Of a DNA stretch of 64,000 nt, positions 1 through 11,285 are shown in pieces. Made by a program: the position numbers and the translations under genes. The notes beneath the pieces were generated by a model. That model worked only from the letters and a program-made list of their open reading frames with translations, ran no database searches and had not been told where the DNA came from. Position 1 is the stretch's first letter. Every line of letters begins with the position of its first letter. The DNA lies in assembly GCA_004335635.1 (NCBI GenBank), contig QAXH01006258.1:87888-151887 (forward strand), given 5' to 3'. This stretch comes from Chloromonas sp. AAM2. Lineage: Eukaryota > Chlorophyta > Chlorophyceae > Chlamydomonadales > Chlamydomonadaceae.

Positions 1-16
1 CAAGAGGCTCGCTCAC

Positions 17-3000
17 CTTTTTGCAGTCCACTGCGCCTCCTGCCTCTCCTGCGCCATCTCCTGTGCCGTCATATCCGCCAGTGGGCTTTTCCATGAATAC
101 AGTCGCATTGGTATAGAACCTCAACATGGCACGATCCGATATTTGACCCTGCAGCCACATTCAAGTCAAACGTTGGTCGTGTCATGAGCGTGAATCGCCT
201 TCACGCGGGATGGGGCTCAAGATCAGCAACAGTGGAGGAACACAGTACCATGGCTGACCTGTGTACCATTTGTACAAATCTGCTGTACAGATTTGCCGGC
301 TAGGTGCTCTTCCTGACAGTCAATTTCCTTTCTGTTCAAGCAAACCACGTCCTACTATTTGTCCCCATTGCTCCTTCACTGTTGTCTTGATATCAGGGGC
401 CTGTATGGTAAATAGAGCTGACTCTGAGCCGTCTCACCTGGGAGTCGTAAAGTGTGACCCAGCAGAAGCGGTCCGGATCCTCAGAGGTGTCACTGACGTA
501 CAGTTGGATGGGCGGTCTGAGGAGTGTCGGCTTGCCAGGCGGGAGGGATATGGGCACGGCTTCAATGGGCAGCACATTGCCAGAGCAGTTGCTCACCTGT
601 GCCAGGCATGCCCACAAATGAACTGTGAAAGCTTGATTTGCTTAGATACTTGCTTGGGGTATGAGCAAAAGACATGTCTTCCGGACCCTTGCTGTTTGCA
701 CCACATGTACATGCCTAGGGCTTGCGCTGTGCATTTTGGCAGGGAGTCAATAAGCAGTGTGATAGTTCATGATATGATATGAACGATCACGTAATATGTA
801 CATCATGTATGGCCGTTGATAGGCAGCAGCACGGACAGGCCTGCATGTGTTGCGCGGACAGGGCCTGAGCAAGCAGCTGGTAATCCCTGACTGGATTCTG
901 CGGGCCCTTGCGTGTCCATGTGATCCGCTCATGCCTCACCGTGATGGTGAAGTCAGCTGCCAGGGAGCCGGTGTTGGTGAGGTTGAGCCAGATGTATCCG
1001 CGAGATGCACCGGCCTCGAAACCTCCACACGACACCTACAACATCAGATTGCTGCCAGAGTCACGTGCAACATTCAAGACACTCACGGAGTGATTGGCTG
1101 TTTGAAGGTTGCCACTGCAGAGACATGGCAGGTGATAGATGCAGCTCATGATCATGATGGTGCATGGTGGCCGGCATGCCTGGGGCTGCATGGAGCATGG
1201 GCGTACCTCATCAAAGGTGCACAGGTACATGTTGCTGAGGATGCCAACGGCGGTGTTGGTCACAAAGCGTACGCTGTCAGCACTGCAAAGGGCACACAGG
1301 GGACGTCACAAGAAGAAAAAAAGGATCGACAGGACAAGTAACCGACAGTGTTTGGCAACAGCATTGTTTACTTGCACTGCAGGTGCCAAGGTAAAGTAAC
1401 GGTGTTGACCAGCAGCATGGTTGGATCAAGCCTGCGCTGCAAGCATAAGTGGCTGAGCAATTGCACGTACCTGACGGAAAGCACCACCAGGGATGTGCTG
1501 GTGCTGGTCACAGGCAGACCAAAGCTCACTGGCCCAGCGGAGAAGCTGCCCAGCTGCACACACAATAGATGCTCACAAAGCACCACATTATTAATGATGG
1601 CACCGCCCACAGGGCTACAGTTTCCCACAAGTAGGACTTGTCCGTAGGTTTTATGATCAGCTGATTGCATCAACACATTGACAGTTCTTCATCTGGCACA
1701 GACACAAAACGCTCTCATGTGCGGCCACTGCAGTACATGACTAAGATATCCACGTGTGTGTGATTGCCAGTTCAGTGACGCCATCCTCACCGTGGAGTTG
1801 GAGCCGTACGTGTAGCGTGTGACCATATGCAACGGCACCTTGCCCGACTTGACTCGGGCCGTGTCCACTTCAATCAGGTCCTTAATCTGATTGGCCAGAC
1901 AGACCTGCAGGGACACGCCCGTTTTGCAACTTTGTGTGCATAAAGCACGGGTCAAATTGTCAAGTCGAGTCAGATTGCGTTGGTGGTGTGTGTCGCGAAT
2001 GAAGTCTGAAGGCTGGATGCAACCTTACAAAAGCAACAAAGACTCTTCAGCTGTGCACAAAGCAGTGGGCAGTTTGCCCAAGGCGGTTCCTTGCCATACC
2101 TGCGGTGCCCTAGCGCAGTTAGTGGACTGAAACCTGAAGGCTGAGAAGCTTGTGCCGACCTTGTCGCACGTCCTGCCGTCGGGGCTAATGAGAGAGGGGT
2201 CCAGCAGCAGCCACTGGCTGCGGTTAGTGGCCAGGATCTGATCTGGAGTTGAGCCCATGGGCTGAGGCACCAACAATACGAGATTGCTGCATGGGGGCAG
2301 AACAAAGCGAATTATTTGGCAAGGGCTCCGTGCCTGATGCAGGTTATGGATGGCTGCAGGCTGTGCATACGTCCGGCATCCTCAGCGTCATGTCCAGTTG
2401 TAGGCTGCGAATAAGTACATCCTGCATCGTGTCCGGCTATATACTTGCTGGATGGCATTTCCTAGCCAGCACATGGCATACAGACAGCTTGCACCAAAAC
2501 TCTATGAGCAGGGGTGTGGCTCCATTCAGCACACGGTCGGGCAGCAACCGCTGAGAACAACACATTGCCTGCACTTCCTTCCGCCGCATCTGCAATGCTC
2601 ACCTCAGCACTGGCAGCTGTGTGTACGTTGCCAGGTCTCCCAGCAGCTGTGCAGACACCAGCCGGTTGCTGCTGAGCCCCAGTGGCAGCGAGGGGCTCAG
2701 CTGCAGCACCTCCCTAGTGCCTGGGGGCGGGGGCGGGCTGGGGGAGCTGGCATCCCCCGCTGAGCTGCTACGGGCGACAGGGAGTGCGATGTTGATGTTG
2801 ATGGTCATCTGCATGCTGGCACTGCCCAGGTTGTAGGCCTGAGTGGCAACGGACAGCCAAGCATAGAGTCAGCAGAGTCCCGGGTGTCAGAGCCGATGTC
2901 AACAGTCGAGAAATGCAACCATTGCTGTAACATCACATGCTGGCGAACAGGTGCTGCACAGCTGAATGCTTGGCTTTCCGTCCTTGTTTTGCCAGACTGC

Positions 3001-4298
3001 TGGTACGGTCAATATGCACCCAGTGCTATGGCCGTCTTGATCAGAACGCCTCTTTCAAACACGCATTTACCTATTACGATGGAGGACGAAACGCACACGA
3101 GGCATACCCTGGGCCTGTCCAACTCACGCTGTACCACAGGGGATCAAACTCCAGGCAGTGCGCGGAGCAGGGAACCTTGCCCATCAGGATGTCCAGGGGG
3201 CCGCTCCAGAAGTCACAGTCAAGGTTAGCACGCCTGAGGGGAACAAACGACAAACATAGCTGTTGCTCCTTGTGTATGGCGTGGGTGCTGTCGCCTGGGC
3301 CCCAAGGTGGGCTTAAACTCTTCTACTGCTGTTGCCGATCCACTTTTGGTGAACTAGTGTCATTTGTGGAGGCAAGCGAGATGGAGGCCACCCTGTGCTG
3401 CCGTCTGCCTTGATCTCATCGGTTACAAGGAAGTTGCTTTGCTTTGCAGTAAGCAGCAACAGGTGTCTGTGCTTGGCTGCGACCTTACATGCCACGCTTA
3501 CGTGCGCAGGTTGCTGCCTCCGAATGTAGTGTCGAAGATCTGGCTCGTGCTGCAGCTGCAGGTGAAGCCTTGGCTGTCCGCAACCTTGGCCCCCTTGACG
3601 TAGTACCACCCACAAGTAGGGCTGCCTTCATAGTCGCCATCCTGCGTTGAATGCCAGTGTAATGGTGCGGTGGAGCGTGCAAATGCATCCAGCAAACGGG
3701 CAATCACAGGAAGAGTGCCAGGAGATAGAAACCAAGTTTTACCGTAACAAACACACATCCCGTGCGTTACAAAAGTGCACTGAAGTGGTAACGCACCAAA
3801 CATACTCGGTCTGATGGCCGGACGATAATCTCGTATGGCTTGTAGTTGTACGACTGCACGTACTGCATAGGGTACGTGGCCCACATCGGCGTTTTGCTCA
3901 GAGAAATGGACATGGGCTCTGACAGGTCACGGCATGCACATGATGGGTCCTTGGCGTAGTTGCATGGGCAAGGGCATGAGCCAGAAGAACTGCACAGGTG
4001 GAGTGGTAAGGAAGCTTACGCACCAATCTTGAAAATCAGTTCTGCAGTGATGCTGAGGAGATCGTTTTCACCTGCCGACGCACGACAGCTGGAACTGGAG
4101 GTCCTGCGTGGCGAGGTTCTGTCCATTGTTGATGCTCACTGTCATCACCATCTTCTTTGAGCATGAGATGTCGCTGGCCGAGCTCTGGATGCACGTCTCA
4201 AGACTGGAGGCAGCCAGGACTGCGGCCTGAGCGTGGCGGGCCACTAGGAGCAGGATGCTCGACAGCAGCGCCCCACGCATAAGGCCTCTTGCAGCCAT
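17..4298 (-). CDS. HAP2: HAP2/GCS1 gamete membrane fusion protein, 3' end outside window
   Basis: This is the class II fusogen that merges gamete membranes; it sits on the male/minus gamete surface. Twelve exons join in frame into 583 residues: 4298-4072, 3989-3797, 3641-3502, 3233-3128, 2838-2603, 2286-2100, 1904-1791, 1553-1471, 1282-1207, 1035-940, 596-438, 148-17. The start ATG at 4298 opens a clear signal peptide (hydrophobic GALLSSILLLVARHAQA). Next come the cysteine-rich SCPCPC...CACRDL block, the SPTCGW block, and RANLDCDFWS, which matches the Chlamydomonas fusion-loop region with its conserved Arg and the Phe-Trp pair. Further matches are TREVLQLSPSLPL, CDKVGTSFSAFR, SCGGFEA and the FYTNAT...GGYDGTGDGAG stretch. 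The ectodomain is nearly complete; the transmembrane segment and cytoplasmic tail must lie left of base 1, after the donor at 16. It is divergent from the flagellar-type gene starting at 4689. Identification is by family resemblance and is very secure. Confidence 0.97.
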
Positions 4299-4688
4299 AT
4301 ATCCTGTTCAGCTGCTTTGCAGTCCTATCTGCTGCCTTGTGCGCTGGACTTTTCTGTGCCGGGTGTCCAATCGACCTGCGGCAGTGCCGGTTCGCCGCCG
4401 GTCATAGTGCGTAAGAAGGTGTCCGAAAGAAACTCAGATAGCATTCAACAGCTCATGCGCTCGCAAGCCTTAAGTATCCGCCTGCAAAAGCTCTGGATTT
4501 GCTCTTGAATCCAAGGTTCGAACAAAAGTGAGACAGAAACGTGCCGGACATGCCGTAGACCGGAAGAGCAGCGGGCGAGTTCCTGCCTTGCATCCAAAAG
4601 TAAGGAATTTCTACTCAGGCTCTTACCACCGTCTTCTTTGCCAGGGTGTCTGCCCGGGCACATCGGGGCGCGTCTTAGAGCAAGCGAA
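4299..4688. promoter_or_regulatory. Divergent intergenic region between HAP2 and the SHIPPO-like gene
   Basis: The two start codons (4298 on minus, 4689 on plus) are 390 bases apart and point away from each other, so both promoters must lie here. I see no convincing TATA box. Shared control is an inference from spacing only. Confidence 0.45.
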
Positions 4689-6349
4689 ATGGGCAAAAAC
4701 AATGTCGCAGGGCGGCAAAACAAATGCGGAGGCGGTGTTATCATGTACACGTACCCTGCATGGACATTCGGGGGCAAGCGACAAAACGATGATGGTCAGT
4801 GTCATCAGCTACTGCCTAATAGGCACAGGCGATGCATACAGCAGCAACAAGCTGCTGTGTGCAGCATGCTCAAGTATCAGCTAAGGCCTGGAGTAAGCAG
4901 CTATCTGCATGCTGGTTGTCATACATCGACATGGTTGTCCACATGTTTGTCCTGTTGCTGTTGCCTTGCAGCCACTGCCGGGCCTGGTCCTGGCCAGTTC
5001 GTCCTGCCAAGCACATTTAGCACCATTGGGCCCGGGTTTGGCCACGCACGGAGGGCAGGCCAAGGTGATACCTTTTCCACTGTCCAGCTGCGGGCATCCT
5101 GTTCCTTTCCCGCTTTCCAGCTGCATGCAACATGCATTGTCCTCTTGGACGACTTTTCTTCAGCTGTAATGCATGTTCTGCCCCGCTGCAGCGCCCCAGC
5201 ATGGGCCTCACACACCAGGCGCATTGCCCCAGGCCAGCCGTGGTCCTGCCTATGGCTTTGGCCAGTTACTGCCGGCCAAGTCCAATGCCAACCCTGGACC
5301 CCAGGACTATCAGCAATTAACGTGGGCTAGCAACACACATGCAGGCGCCAGCTGGGGGCCACCACCCAGGTGAGGGTGGCAACAAAGCAATGCACTGGTT
5401 TTGAGTCAGGACATGAGACTGCCACATGAGTTGGGCTAGGCTGCTGCCAGAACAGCCTTGCGCTGTACAACTGGTCATTGCTGCACGAAGTACCAGTCTT
5501 GACTGGACCTCTTGTGTGTGCAGCAGCCTACTACTAGACTAGCTCTAGCTAGGCAGTAAAAAAAACCCAAAACCTCAGCATTTCCAAGGTGGCCCTGTCT
5601 GCGTTTGACAGCAAGAGGTATGTGTTGGATGATGGGATTCACACGCTTGCCTATGGACACTACAGGCAGGCATTGGGGGCGGCAACACCATGAGCACTGA
5701 TGACTGAGGTCGGATCAGATGTGGCTATCAGATGTGCTCGATTTAGACCAGCATCGTTGGAGCTATCGATGAGCAATGCATGTACAGACCAAGTGGCAAA
5801 GCAAAGAAACAGCTGTTGCAGTGTAGTACCGGCGTTGGCAGCCTACATGCATACATGCTCCCTGCCAGCGCACCACAGATTAGTGAGTGAACATCTGGAG
5901 GTCAACATGGTGATCGTTCCACTAGACAGTGTTCACTGCCGCTGTGCAAGCAGGGACTTTGGACTCGTCCTCCCTGTCCTACCATTGTTCTCATCAGATC
6001 ACCCGTTGTTGCATGCTGCAGCCAGCGCCCAGCCTCCGTACCCCGGCCCATTCGCATGGAGGAGCCCATCCTACGCAAGATACGGGGCCCTAGCTTCGGG
6101 CTTGCGCACAAGGCGCATCAGCCTGCAGACACGCCTGGGCCCAACACGTACCATGCTTGTGCTGGCTGCTGCATTGCGTGCGACAGTTATAAGGGGAAGA
6201 GCTTTGGCCTACGCCCACCCAGCATCTATGAGCGCAGTGCGATGTCGCCTGGACCAGCCAACTATCACACTGAGTGCACGACAATCGGAGCTGCAACACA
6301 GAATTGCGCCTCTGGATCCTCTACCTTCAGGCGAAACCGGAGCGCATGA
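4689..6349 (+). CDS. Sperm-tail PG-rich repeat (SHIPPO/ODF3/CIMAP-like) protein
   Basis: Four exons join in frame: 4689-4794, 4972-5064, 5192-5369, 6022-6349 (stop TGA), giving about 234 residues, close to animal ODF3/CIMAP proteins (about 250). The product carries repeated Pro-Gly motifs of the STPGR family: YPAWTFGGK then AGPGPGQF; FSTIGPGFGHARR; GPAYGFGQ then NANPGPQDY; GPSFGLAHK then DTPGPNTYH; KGKSFGLRPP then MSPGPANYH. Proteins of this family bind the inner wall or surface of axonemal microtubules, so a flagellar role is likely. The intron 5370-6021 contains the polymerase-like fossil described separately; an alternative acceptor at 5578 would splice part of it in and end the protein at 5694. 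A second frame over 6033-6120 also shows PYPGPF, so the start of exon 4 could differ. No transmembrane segment is visible. Confidence 0.8.
5579..5694 (+). pseudogene. Fossil resembling the C-terminal tail of a Polinton/Maverick-type DNA polymerase
   Basis: An open stretch of 37 codons inside intron 3 of the SHIPPO-like gene reads ISKVALSAFDSKRYVLDDG followed by IHTLAYGHYR and then a stop. The K-x-LSAFD-KR-x-x-x-DDGI-TLAYGHY pattern recalls the extreme C-terminus of protein-primed type B polymerases of Polinton/Maverick elements and related virus-like elements. This is from memory of the family and was not searched. Nothing else of such an element (integrase, capsid, inverted repeats) was recognised next to it, so it would be a remnant. 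Confidence 0.5.
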
Positions 6350-6629
6350 GCCTGACACAAGGAGAACGTTGTACTGCCTCTGGGCCTTGGCACAGGATAG
6401 AAAACAAGGTTTGAACCACGTTATATATTGCAGTTTGAGTTGCTTAGACTCTCATTTAGTTGGAAACACTAACCGTATGGCTGCCAGCTGCTTGTTTGCG
6501 AGATTGCACTGGCTTTCATTCTTGCACATAGTGTGTGGGCTAGTTGAAGAGTTCCAATCTGCATTCCATCACACGTCCCAAAAAACAAGTCACACATCAC
6601 ACTGGTCCAGACAAGGTCAGCACGATCAG

Positions 6630-6752
6630 CACTGCCCCAGGCACCCCAGTACTGGCAACATACCATGTCGTCTACCACTTCACCCAACATCAACACATCT
6701 CAGTCTCACGTCACACCACTCACAACTTGTCCCAAGACTGGCAAACACCTTT
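6630..6752 (-). repeat. Dispersed short element, copy 1 (reverse orientation)
   Basis: The reverse complement begins with the TTTGCCAG-TTGGGACA hallmark (plus strand CTTGTCCCAAGACTGGCAAA near 6726) and ends with a TGCCAGTACTGGGG block near 6645. The same pair of blocks, about 100-230 bases apart, recurs at 58.6 and 62.5 kb. Confidence 0.55.
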
Positions 6753-7718
6753 TTTGTTGAAGTCCACCAGTTCACGTCCTGCATGCTTCTAGTAGTTCAA
6801 ACTCACCGCCAAGATTTATTGCGATTGATGACCGTTCTGGAGGCAGACGGGGGATGCATTTGAGCTCTATTTCGATTATGCCTGCTGGTTGGAGACAAGC
6901 TGGTGTAATGAAATGAGCGATGCCGCATGATGGGGTCCCTGGTGCGTTGGCAGTTGTGGGCTGGCATGCGGCATGGATGCTCTGGCACGGGCGGCCAAGC
7001 AAGATACTATTGAAGCAGCCTCTCGGCGAGTTAGTGGTCTTACTCTCCCTTCATGTCAGATACTACGTCAGCAGAACGCCCGTGATACGTCATCTTGAGC
7101 GCGTCTCAACTCACATGTAGCAAGGCTTCAGGAGCAGTACTTTTTGCGAAGCCCGCAGGGGCAGGGCGGAGCCCTATACTCATTTTTGTTGGTCGTCGTG
7201 TTCGTTCGTCCTTCACCCCAATTTCTCGACGCATACTAGACCATTTGCGACAAACTCAAGCGCATAACGCGTATTTTGATGGCAGCTATCGATTGCAGCA
7301 GTTAGCTAGCAGAATGGTGGCTTGACCGGGGGGCAAGCTTGGTCGGACTCACCAAAAACGGCTCAAACTCCGCAACCAGGTACCACGCACGCCATGCTGA
7401 TAAAAAGTACAGCGTTAGCAATGTAATATAGAACGGCTGAAGTGGCAGGCTTGAAGCGACCTGTGGCTGTCGTAAAGTACCAACGTTCCGATTCGAAGTC
7501 CAGGCGTCATGACATCGCTGTTATCAACGCCATGCAACTTGACACTGGTTGCCTTACCGTTCAATCAGTGGACATACAGCCGAATGGGCCAGTGCATGAC
7601 GAGCCAATGTTGGTTCACCCAATGCCACACATGCAGGTTAGGCATACAGGTCAAGCAGGCTGAATATGCGCGCAGCAGCAACATGCATACGCTAACCTGC
7701 ATAGCCCAGGGCCGTTTA

Positions 7719-7874
7719 TGCAGCCAACCCCCTGACGATGATGAGCAGCATGCAAGGGCCTTGACACAGCGCAGAGTCGCATGCAGCCAACCCCCATGAG
7801 CAGTATGCAGGGTCCTTGACACAGCACAGAGTCATGCATGTAGCCAACCCCATGAGCAGCGTGCAGGGGCTTGT
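7719..7874. repeat. Minisatellite, unit about 57-63 bases, 2.7 copies
   Basis: Units begin TGCAGCCAACCCC or TGTAGCCAACCCC and contain ATGAGCAG..TGCA.GG..CTTGACACAGC.CAGAGTC. They start near 7719, 7782 and 7839; the third is partial. Confidence 0.8.
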
Positions 7875-8153
7875 TCAATCGTTGATCAGTCTGGTGCTCA
7901 CATCCATGGCTAGACGACGGCTTGGCAAGCTTCTCCTGTAGCAAGTTTCCTGTTGCAAAGGTGGGTGGTTTTTCAACCACGATAACTAGTCCCTAAATTT
8001 CAATGCACGCTACAGTGCTGCCACAGCGCACAGAGTGGCCAAGTATCTGATAGCCCCGATTTTGAATTCAGGCATGTGGGCCACGCCGGAAGTGAACCAA
8101 CCCAGCATGCGATGCCAGAAAGCTCCACGCTCTGATCCGATGATCAAAGCAAG

Positions 8154-10619
8154 ATGGGACGATTGCGATGCCACAAGCTCGAGCTACAGCAGGCAGCTCG
8201 CAATCTTGTGAGGCTTCTGGCTCCTGGCAGTTCTACCTGGTCTCCGGCATTGGCCATCAGCAGTTTGACATCGCTTACCGAGCTGCGACATCAACATAAC
8301 CATGCCAGCGTCCAGCAAGCAGGCGCCCAGCTTGCTGCCGATGACAGTAGTGCATCAATCTCAGCGCCGCAGCCATGTTGGCCACGCCATCAGCAACAGA
8401 TAGAGGCCAACTTGCCCATGCACCGGCCCCATGGAACACTCAGGCAGCAACTTGAGCAGCTAGCTGGCTCCTCATGCTCTAGATCAGTACTCTCATGGCC
8501 ACACACCAGCCCATGGCACCAGCCCATGCATTACTCGTCAGCAGCAGATGCAGGCCAACGCCACCCAACACAAGGGCCGCAGCAACAATCAAGCAGTAAT
8601 CAGCGGCCCAGACCATCAGTGCCCCCCGTGCCCAACCCAGTTGTACCCTACCGCAAGCCTGAGGACGTGGTCGGGAGAGACAGCAAGCTATTGCAACGAC
8701 ACTCATACAAGAAGAATCTCAAACCCAGGGAGCTAGTTGCGCGGATCATGAGGCGTCCAGGCATTGACAACCTTAAGGTGCGAGTTGGAAGGTCATGCTA
8801 CTGCTGTTGTTTGCAGCACCAGTCCAATGCAAGAAACTGACTATCACAGGTGGAAAGAGCATGCACAGTTCGTCTCAAAGATACTGGGAACTGACTTGTG
8901 TCATCATCGGCCATGGGTCATCAGCAGTTGCTGCTGCCTCATTAGCTTCAACTGGACGACTCGCTTGGTATCAGTATCATAACGCCAGCTGAGCTTGGCA
9001 GGTTCTCTGGCAGGCCTTGTGCTAGCGCAGCAAATCGCCTGCTTGAGCAGTATGCAGCACACGTGATCTTGACATCGACCAGTCAGCAGGCATGCGTTTG
9101 CCTGTCCAGGTTTCAGCCAAAGTGAATGGCTCCGCAAGGCATGCAACGATTTCTGTTTAACCAATTGCTTGTGGGTCGTTGATTTAGAACAAGAGTTGCC
9201 TGCTTCCAAAGGCCGCCCAGCACATCACCACCAACCTTGCATGCGGACACGGCTTGCACAACTAATTCTCCACTGATTGTTTTCACGCAGACACTGCTCA
9301 AACTCTACCAAGCCAAGATAGACGGCATTACAGTGGCAGCAATCTTCAACAAGCTCTCTCAAACCCGCCTGCGGGCACCTCAATCTCAGAAAGCTTCTTT
9401 GGACTCAGTCATCCATGATCTACTCACTTGGCTGGAGCCCTACATACGCTTCAAGCTGCTTTACAGCAACGTTCCGACCATCACTGCCATGCTGTGGGGC
9501 TGGGCAGGCCTGCCACCCGCGACACGCCATCAGGCCCTGCCACCAGACCTGGCCGTAATCATGCTGGACAAAGCCTGCCACCCACACCCCTCAGGCAACC
9601 CGGACAAGCACAAGCTGCGCATGATCGCACCCAAACACTTAGCGCTGCTGGCGTGGTCGGCGTCACGCGTGATACCTCCATCAGTGGCGCATTCTGAACC
9701 ACGCGTTACAGCGGCAGCGGCTGCAATCGCTTTTCACTCAGCACGGCGCATGCACCAGTTCAGCTCGCAGGGATTGTCGCTGTTGGCAGCAGGGCTGGTT
9801 TCGCTGGCGCCAGCTGAGGGTAAAGCGCTGCTAACTAAGCACTTGGCGGACGATGCAGCAAGGCGCATTGGCGCACTGCTGGAAAGGCAGTTCAAGGCGG
9901 GCGAGCTCGTGCGGTTGCTGGGCGCATGTGCGGCCGCGGGGGTGCAGCACGGGCCCCTGTTCGAGAAGGCAGTTGCAGCAGCACTCCCACAGGTGGGTCT
10001 TTATGGGTAGGCTCACTGGCTCAGGCCAACACGATTGCTCTTCTGCTTCTGGTGAAGACCGCTGCAACACTGCCGCTATGCTTTCACTGCTTACGCTGAC
10101 CTTACTGTGTGGCATACCTTGCCCAATGGGCAGGCATACTGCTCCAGGCCCACACGACTGCACTTCTCTTCTGCCGCTGATCAAGAGCCGTCACAACGCT
10201 TTGCATTTTCACTTGGGTGCCTTCTGCTTCTGGTGACCCTGCCTGGAATGGGGCATCTAAGTCTGGTTGAGCTGGACAAGGCACACAGCCTAGGTTGCAT
10301 GGCTGTTCATTACTGCTCACTTCTCTGCATCTTCCACTTGGTTGCACTGTCCTTGCAGGTGCACGCATGGCGGCCGAAGGAGGTGGTAGGCCTGGCACAA
10401 GCCATGGCGGCCGCAGGCGTCAAGCATGATGCTCTGATGGCGGCCGTCGCGGCTGCAGCCATGCAATTCACAGTCACCAGGCGCGAGGTACAGGAGGTGC
10501 TGGAAGCATGTCAGAAGCTGGGCTGCCCCAGCGAAGAGCTGGCAAGGCATCTAGATGAACGGGCAAAACACGCTCAGGAGTGGAGACAAGCCAAGGAGCG
10601 CATGCAAAACGAAGTGTAA
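8154..10619 (+). CDS. Helical-repeat protein, candidate organelle RNA-binding factor (OPR/FASTK-like)
   Basis: Three exons join in phase 0: 8154-8777, 9291-9992, 10359-10619 (stop TAA), giving 528 residues. The first 27 residues (MGRLRCHKLELQQAARNLVR...) are basic with one acidic residue and could be an organelle transit peptide. Residues 30-180 are Gln/Ser/Pro-rich linker. From about residue 185 the protein is alpha-helical with repeated hydrophobic patterns: TLLKLYQAKIDGITVAAIFN, HLALLAWSASR, GLSLLAAGLVSLAP, ELVRLLGACAAAGVQHGPLF and EVVGLAQAMAAAGVKHDALM. Such 30-40 residue helical units resemble octotricopeptide/FAST-kinase-like proteins that stabilise or activate chloroplast and mitochondrial RNAs in green algae. 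I see no catalytic domain or RAP domain. The C-terminus is charged (HLDERAKHAQEWRQAKERM). The gene is well supported; the function is tentative. It converges on APEX2. Confidence 0.62.
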
Positions 10620-11285
10620 CCAGCTAGCTGCGCAGGAGCAGTGGGGGCAGCAGCAGAGTGTGTGATGAATGCGACTTTGAGTAGGAGAGCTTTACCAACT
10701 GCATTTTCATGCCAGGGTCCGGACCTTTGCTATGCTATTTGGCCATCGGTTTCAACAACCCATTGCTTGGACCAATGAGTTTTTGCGTTTGGTGAGCTCT
10801 TTTTGTCTGCTGCAAGTTGTTTGCGCGCTGATTGCATTTGCCACAGCTTTGCACTTGAACACGCAAAGCTGGACAGTTTCTTCATCACCGCTTTACACAC
10901 TTATTGCTTGTCCGTATTCCCTTGAATTCTCATGGTGCCTCGAAAGAGTCAACACATTAGTGCAGAGAGCGTTTGGAAAGGCAAGGCTTTGCACTTTGGC
11001 CTCAGCAAAGTGTGTTGACCAAACGCATATCAAGCGTCCATGCATCCTAGACTTCAATACAAATCACCATGCAGCTGCTGCTTGTAGCCATGCAGTCAAG
11101 GCAAACTGTCACGCAAGCTCGTGCACTTGCACGTGAGGTAGCAGGACGGTCAACCGGCAACGGGACAAGCAGGCGGTTTGAAGTCACAATCAACTCAGCA
11201 ACAGCCATGTACATGTGGTACATTAGACTAATGACTTAACTCGAAGTTAGTCCGGCAATAGATCAGCTATGCAGTACATCAGCCA
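10620..11285. other. Convergent intergenic region
   Basis: Separates the 3' ends of the helical-repeat gene (+) and APEX2 (-). A TGTAA polyadenylation-like word overlaps the stop of the plus-strand gene at 10615-10619. I see no other feature. Confidence 0.4.

Larger units (their letters stand above)
6350..8153. other. Intergenic region with repeats
   Basis: No supported gene lies between the SHIPPO-like stop and the next start. It holds one reversed copy of the dispersed GCCAGTTCTGGGACA element (about 6630-6750) and a minisatellite (7719-7874). Confidence 0.5.
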
